NCBI GenBank assembly: GCA_964017045.1 | Contig: OZ024794.1 | Location: forward strand, 25,291,340-25,355,339 | Reading direction: 5' to 3' | Source: Omphiscola glabra | Lineage: Eukaryota; Mollusca; Gastropoda; Lymnaeidae | Length of the DNA: 64,000 bases | In this document: one piece after another, positions 57,888-64,000 of the stretch | Numbering within the stretch: the stretch's first letter is position 1 | Layout of the letters: the number at the start of each line of letters is the position of its first letter | Made by a program: the position numbers and the translations under genes | The notes under the pieces: model-generated | The model's database searches: none | What the model was told of the DNA's origin: nothing | The model's input: only the letters and a program-made list of their open reading frames with translations

Positions 57888-59341
57888 TACTAAGACAACA
57901 TTTTTGGAGCTGCATGTCATTAGAGATTAGTAAAAAATAAAATTGAAAAAAAAACAGATCTTCATCTATTAAATTCATTTCAAAGAGCTCTTGAGCCCCT
58001 TATTTAGCATTTAATCACTCATTTTATCTAATGATAAAATATTCTTGCATTCAACTAATTTAAGACACAGGTATGGGCATGTCACACAAACTTTTATGAT
58101 ATCTTATAAAAACTAAATAAAATAATTTTCTCCTCTATTAAATATATTTCTATAGGCCTAACAACAAATAACATAATTCCTTTGAAGATATATAAGTATA
58201 TTTAAGGTGACTTTTGGTGATGCACTTTTTTAAAGAGTCTTTATCAATATTCACTGATTTTGATTTTTAAGCATGACCAAGGACTTCATAAACATTATGT
58301 TCAGTTGTGTTCTCAACTTACTTTGAATGAAATGTATGTTTGAAAAAAAAAATTTCACAAAAATATGTTGAGCCAAAGTTTATATTTTATATTTTCCATT
58401 TTCCAAATCTCTAAATCAGCCTTAAGATTTCTAAATTTTGAATTCCTAAGAGTCTTCTTCATGAATTTCAGTAGTTGTTAACAATTTAATTCAGTAGAAT
58501 TAATTTCCTGTGATCTTATTATATATGACATAGTTGCTTGTCCTCACTTAACTCATGATATCTCTCACTAAATTCAAATTGCATATTTAAATCACCTTTT
58601 CTTGGAAAAAGTTTAAGTTATTCTATGTCTGTCTGTAAAAAAAAGAAAAAATGATATTGTTAAAGCAGCCATTTTTTTTCCTAAAAGTGAAAATGTTTTC
58701 CATGCTGTATCATTTTTACTCTTCATTATGGTTATATGGTAAGTCATATCCACTATGAAGTAATACTTTTTTTAACCAATCAGGCTCTTCTAGTTCTGCA
58801 TAATCTTAATAATTTATATTATAAACAAAAAAACTAAAAATTGTGTTATTTTTATTTCCAGGTCCTTATGCTCATTTTTGAGGGACATAAAAAATGCAAC
58901 TTATTGAGATATCTTAGCTTCTGGATTGTTAAAATTGTTCCTTGTAAACTGAAGATAGGAGCTGACTGTGAGTGGCAGAGAGGCTTGGCCTCAAGTGGCT
59001 ACATTCAGGCGAAAGGTTTGACAATTTTTGTTCTCCATCAGCAAACGATGGTTGTCTGCACATTAAATGTTGAGAATTAATCTCTCTTGAGGCTAGTGCA
59101 GCAAGCAAATTATTAATTTTTTAAATGATATACACAATTTTTAGCCTACTTGAAAGTCTTTTTCCATATTTGCCTTTATTTTTAGAAAAAAAATGATTTC
59201 CCAAATCCTTTTTTTCATACATGTTATAAAAAATTGAGTAAGTCATTAATGGATGTAGGAATCAGATTTTTAGCAGATTATGATTTTTTTAAATTTGGAT
59301 TTAAAGAAATATATTTCAAGTACAAGGTACCACATTCATAA
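57888..59341. other. AT-rich intergenic sequence
   Basis: No gene or element recognised. The frame at 58841-59080 has no domain and no supporting context. Confidence 0.4.
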
Positions 59342-60038
59342 CCCTTCCGGTACCAGGCGCGTCTTTTTGCAGTGACCTACTTTTTCCCTGTGGCCCAAGC
59401 GCGTCTAAAATAAACACAAAAAAACGAGGCTATAACCTTTCACCTTAGTCTCGGGCAGAGTGTTTATTCGTTAGGGGAATAGTCGAATTTTATTTTGCCT
59501 TTTAAATTATGAAAATCAACCAATTACTGATTTTTTTGTGCGGATCTATATTTGTTGTTTCCATGGCGCTATTGATGACGACTTACGCCCACATAGTGGA
59601 GGTATCTATTATAATTAGAAAACGAAGATATAACCTTTCAACATAGTCTCTGGCAGAATGTTTATGCGTTAGGGGAATGGTTGAATTTTATTTTGCCTTT
59701 TAAATTATGAAAATCAACCAATTACTGATTTTTTTGTGCCGATCTGTATTTGTTGTCTCCTTGGCGCTACCTAGCACTATTGTTGATGACGACTTACGCC
59801 CACTTGATGAAACCTTTTGTTCTGAAACTATTTTTGAGCTTTAATTTTGATTAGATAATTCTCATTTTAACACCCTTATCCATTTCTGAATAGATAATTC
59901 TCTACATGTTATTATCAATTGTTTAAAAAAAAAAAAAAAAATAATAATAATTTACAAACCTATCAAATTTTGGCTTTTTTCAAAATAATAGCTGGGCCAC
60001 AGGGAAAGTTAGCCGAAAGTAGGTCGGTACCGGAAGGG
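59342..60038. mobile_element. piggyBac-like MITE, 697 bp, with internal duplication
   Basis: Begins CCCTTCCGGTACC and ends GGTACCGGAAGGG. TTAA follows at 60039-60042 and ATAA precedes at 59338-59341, consistent with a mutated TTAA target. A second inverted pair is AGTGACCTACTTTTTCCCTG and CAGGGAAAGTTAGCCG. A segment of about 155 bp is repeated inside (about 59430-59585 and 59620-59790), each with TTTTGCCTTTTAAATTATGA. No ORF. Confidence 0.8.
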
Positions 60039-60162
60039 TTAAATATAAGAACGTAAATCATGTAAAAATAAAACTGAAAGTTCATACACTTAATAAAGAA
60101 ATGACAAATCAACCTGCTTAGCATGTAACAGCCTGTGATCCAAGTACTTTAATTACCTATAA

Positions 60163-60319
60163 CAGACCTGTTTACTCTTACGATTTTGGCGTACAATGTA
60201 CGATTTTGAGGTGTATACATTATATATACTGTGTGTGTTTTTTTACTATTAGGATAATGTATTGAACGATTTTGTGATGATATTGTACGATTTTAAGATT
60301 TTGAGGGTAAACAGGTCTG
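60163..60319. mobile_element. 157-bp palindromic MITE (CAGACCTGTTTAC termini)
   Basis: Left end CAGACCTGTTTACTCTTACG and right end GAGGGTAAACAGGTCTG. The interior repeats GTACGATTTTG on both arms. The flanks share CTATAA, so a duplication is likely but not exact. It lies about 200 bp before the TRABID start codon. Confidence 0.75.
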
Positions 60320-60524
60320 CTATAATCATTAGGCACTATGCTCTGTCAGTGCTCCTGATATACAAACAGCACAGTGTCAAAGGCACAATCCCCTCAATAT
60401 GATAGCGCTGGCTAACTGAGAATAAATCTTTTTACATCACTAAATAAAATATATGTATTCATTAATTTTAAGTTTACTTAAAATTTTCCCTATGATTTAT
60501 TAAAAGGTAGAGCAGCTTTAGAAG

Positions 60525-63500
60525 ATGAACGATGGAGGTGAAGCAAAATGGGCTTGTGAATTTTGCACCTATCAAAACTTCCCTGCCGCCAAAAAATGCA
60601 CAATGTGCTTCAAATGGCGTGCTCCCCACCTGATCTCAGACACAATCAATGAAGAACAAGACATATACAAAATGGCTCCTTTAGTCTCTATGCCTCCAAC
60701 AGAACTAAATATTTTATGTAGTAGTGGCAGCAGTGGAGAAAACAATAAGTGGGCTTGTGAAATATGTACGTATCTGAACTGGGCAAAGTCAACAAAATGT
60801 GTCCAGTGCTTAAACCCAAAACGGAAAATGTCCCCACCTGTGTCTCAAGCTCAAGAAAATATTCCTGGATTAATTATAAACTCTCCAGAGGGACACCAAG
60901 CAGGTAATGCCACCCCTACCAAACTGTCACCAAACTCTGTGTCAAACAATTTGACTGTAGAAAGGGCTTCAAACAATGGCAACAAGTCAGGCCCTCAATC
61001 ACCACTTCTTGTAAACCCTTCAAAATGGATCTGTTTCACGTGCACCTATGAAAACTGGCCACGCTCACAGAAGTGTGTAATCTGTGGGACACCAAAAGAC
61101 AAAAACGCTGCTGACATTCATGAAGCTGTTGGCTCAAGCAAGTCTGAGAACATCCAGAGACGTAGCCCATCGTCTTCTATTGCTGGACGACGTGGCATCC
61201 TTGACCGAACTGAAGCACACAACTATCAGGCTGGGGCATCAGCCTCTTCATTTGCATTAACATCATCTAAGCAGCCGTCGTCTCCACCGGTTGCAAGGGA
61301 GAAAAGGCTTGCGGTGCTGCGGTCTAAGCTGAGAGACTCTGACTGGTTGTGGTTGAATGCTTGCATGGGAGCAGTTGAAGGAGATCTAGAAGCCATTCAT
61401 GCCTTTGTAGCTGGAGGGGGGCACCCATCAAGGCAGCTGACTATGCAGGAGGTTGAACTTCTTGATCGACCTAGTGCCTTTCAGGTTTGCCAACTTTGGA
61501 TGTTAATCTTACAAACATAAACAAAACTTAAAAAAAAACTTTTGTAATGAGTGAACAAACAACTAATAATATTGTGCCAATAACTTAGCCTCTTTTAAAA
61601 TAAGCTGCAATTTTTTTTATAATATTACTGAGTTTTTAAAGGAAGTAACATTGATTAAAATAAATATATTTTATAAGGAGCCTCATAAATTATTTTTCGT
61701 TATTATTCTTGAATAAACTTCGAGACCAAACTATTTTCCTCATCTTTAATTTGACATATCTTAACATTTTCAACATTACCATCAGCATTTTTTTGTTTCT
61801 TTTGTCTTTTTTAAGGCTGGCTACACTCTAGTGCACTTAGCAATAAGGTTTAAAAGAGAGGACATGCTTGCAATATTACTCACTGCAACCGATGCGGCAG
61901 CTAAAGCCACGAAACGTTTACCATGCATGGCTTGTCCAGACCTGGCCACTGACATCAGGAGACAAGTCGTGTCATCTCTAAGGCAGAGGAAAGGGGATTT
62001 CCCATGTTCATTTCTGACAGATTGTGTCACATTCTCACTACCTGCTGGTAAAAGCTTGAGATTTTCTTAACCCCCTGATGATTGCTTGCTATTTAAATAG
62101 TCTAACACTTTATATCCAAACGGCGCAAAGAGTCACACAAGCCCTTCCATCCACATGACTTTTTCCACTGGTACTGTGAAACATGAGGTTATAAGAAAGT
62201 AAACTCAATATCTTTTTCATGACATATGATATTGATTTCACTTCATACATTTAAATACAGGAATCTGTATTACTACAGGTAGCATTAATTACCAATGAAT
62301 TATCTATAATTACATATAAATATAAACTGCTCTCAAATTCATTTCAAGCCATTTGTGACAAAATTACTATTGATCAGTGTAAAAAAACTAAAAACTCTAT
62401 GGATGTTAAGTTTAAAAATTGGTAATCGCCAAACAACATTGTGTGGACATAAAGTGTTAAAAGGAAAAAAAAAACCCAGCAAAATAAATAAATCTAAATT
62501 GAAATATAGAGTTACGGTACCACATAAACTATTTATTATTATTGTTATCACAACAGATATTGAAGACCTGGAGAGGCATATTCAAGAACAGCTTTTTGAT
62601 GAAATTCTAGACAGAGATGTTCAAAATGGTAAACTTTTTAATAACTGTATACATTTCATTAATGTTGGTAGATCTATACTATATACAGAAATGATGGAAA
62701 GAAAGCATTTAAATTTTATTTACAAGCCCAGTTGTGTTTCTGATTAAATATGGTGCCACTTTTTTTTTTCTTCCCTCATTCAGAATTAGAGGTGGAAGAA
62801 GCCATAATCAATTGGAGCCTTGAGTTGACAGATAGATTAGGCAGTCGCTTGTATGCCTTGTGGAATCGAACTGCTGGAGATTGCCTCTTAGATTCCGTCC
62901 TACAAGCCTCCTGGGGTGTATTCGATTTAGACAATTCTCTGCGTCGTGCCTTGGCTGATAGCTTAAGAGAAGGGGCCATGAAGTTAGTAATTATGCACTC
63001 CTTAACAATTAACATCAGCTTGTGTTCATAAATGAGGAAACAATGATATTTCTTTTTCTTAGGGAAAAATGAAGCAATTTCTCAAGTTGACTGGCCAATT
63101 GTGCTATTTAAAGATGAGATTGTTTAGAAATGTTGGATAGCTTGTGAAATAACTTTTTAAAAAATGTACATCATTAATTTTTTTTTTCCAGTTTTTATCC
63201 TCGCTGGAAGGAATATGAATCAATGCAGGCAGAGTCTCTGCACTTTACATTAGATGAAAGTCAATGGCAGCATGACTGGGCTGTACTTTTAAGTTTGGCT
63301 AGTCAGCCAGGTATATACATCATATATGTATTTTTAAATTAAAAAATACAAAATTAATCAAAATTAAAAAGTTGATGCTCCATTTCCATGGCCTGAAGCA
63401 TACTAATAATATTTAGCTAGAAGCAACTCACTCAGATAGTCCTTTATTACTCTGTGCTTTGATGTCAATAGTCCCCATTAACGGTATCAACCCATTCGCT

Positions 63501-64000
63501 ACTAACCACAAAACTCAAACACCCCCTGAAATACTAAGCAAAGGGAGATCACTCTAAAATACATGCACCCCCATGTTAGAAAAATATTATTTTTAACAAC
63601 TAAGCATCAACCTATATTAACAAAACATGCATTAAAAAATAGAGAATTGAATAACCTTTTCAAAAATGTATAGTTTAATATATTTTGACTGACAAATATG
63701 TGTGCAATAAATCATGAAAGTCAGATTTTTTAAAAATTTGGAAAAAATTTGAATGAATGTTAGCAGCGATAAGGCCCATAGTTTAAGTTTTACTTAGATT
63801 TTAGAGTCTCATGGAATTTGGAAAAGCAGTATCCCTTGTGCAGATGAACCTGGCACAAGTGACAACCAGTTGTTGTTTCCCTAGTTCTGCCACTGTCCAT
63901 CTTGTTGCCATCAACCGAGCACTGGTAACAACAAAAGATCATTGTATTACATTATTTTCAGGAACATCTCTGGAGCAGACTCACATCTTTGCTTTAGCTC
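60525..64000 (+). CDS. ZRANB1: TRABID/ZRANB1-like K29/K33/K63 deubiquitinase, 5' part (six exons)
   Basis: Exons are 60525-61484, 61816-62047, 62557-62628, 62784-62982, 63192-63310 and 63962 onward, cut by the window edge. All junctions are GT-AG with consistent phase. Three NZF zinc fingers have Cys at residues 11/14/25/28, 78/81/92/95 and 170/173/184/187. The ankyrin-type ubiquitin-binding domain follows (NACMGAVEGDLEAIHA, then GYTLVHLAIRFKREDMLAIL). The OTU domain begins about residue 430, with the catalytic motif GDCLLDSV placing Cys at about residue 455 (codon 62882-62884); human TRABID has it at 443. The family trims atypical ubiquitin chains and modulates Wnt and other signalling. The catalytic His lies beyond the window. 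The start was chosen because it places NZF1 near the N-terminus, as in human. A splice acceptor just upstream (GAGCAG) suggests a separate 5' UTR exon. Exon 1's frame runs on 11 codons into intron 1 and should not be read through. Confidence 0.94.
63491..63929 (-). pseudogene. piggyBac 3' remnant in TRABID intron 5
   Basis: The minus strand from 63925 encodes SGRTRETTTGCHLCQVHLHK and CFSKFHETL before a stop, the same cysteine-rich tail as the remnant at 57109-57786. The end CCCATTCGCTACTAACC at 63491 follows TCAA at 63487-63490, a decayed TTAA. The right edge is only about 32 bp from the acceptor of TRABID exon 6. Confidence 0.85.

Noticed and set aside
61485..61520. Extension of TRABID exon 1 by 11 codons
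   Set aside because: GT at 61485 is the donor. The next exon at 61816 continues the ankyrin-type domain in phase, so the extension is intron.
1..64000. tRNA, rRNA or snRNA genes
   Set aside because: No cloverleaf-consistent A and B boxes or rRNA blocks were seen on reading both strands; a covariance search was not possible.

Overview
The window is nuclear DNA from an animal. It is AT-rich, with GT-AG introns, about 20 minisatellite arrays, long homopolymer runs and a dense layer of old transposons. Four gene loci can be assembled by joining exons. They are the 3' part of a rhodopsin-class GPCR (+, 1874-7861), two paralogous C19orf12-like genes (+, 26002-27156 and 42939-43718), a GTPBP10/Obg-type mitochondrial GTPase lying between them (-, 30110-34416), and the 5' part of a TRABID/ZRANB1 deubiquitinase (+, 60525 to the window end). 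The host looks like a gastropod mollusc, probably a freshwater pulmonate. This is inferred from intron style, repeat load and two SPIN-like hAT elements, a family reported from a pond snail; no sequence search was possible.

Layout. 1-7900: the GPCR with its introns. These hold two tandem arrays built on splice donors, a hammerhead-like Penelope-type motif, a MITE and a possible LTR. 8600-17000: intergenic minisatellites and MITEs. 17600-24500: LINE and MITE remnants. 26000-43700: C19orf12-like 1, then GTPBP10 in the opposite orientation, then C19orf12-like 2. Between the genes are an identical 311-bp tandem duplication, an unusual 15-bp minisatellite repeat present in three places and both orientations, and SPIN-like elements with intact 8-bp target duplications. 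44700-57900: no host gene found. This stretch holds a 1.5-kb hAT-type element, a Gypsy integrase remnant split by a MITE, a probable LTR, a 34-bp perfect palindrome, a duplication that preserves an empty MITE site, and a hAT-like element with a piggyBac remnant inside. 59300-64000: a piggyBac-like MITE, a small palindromic MITE, then TRABID with a second piggyBac remnant in its intron 5.

The host genes do not form a pathway. C19orf12 and GTPBP10 both relate to mitochondria, but their adjacency may be chance. Exon boundaries were set from splice consensus, reading phase and recalled family similarity. Functions are family-level inferences.
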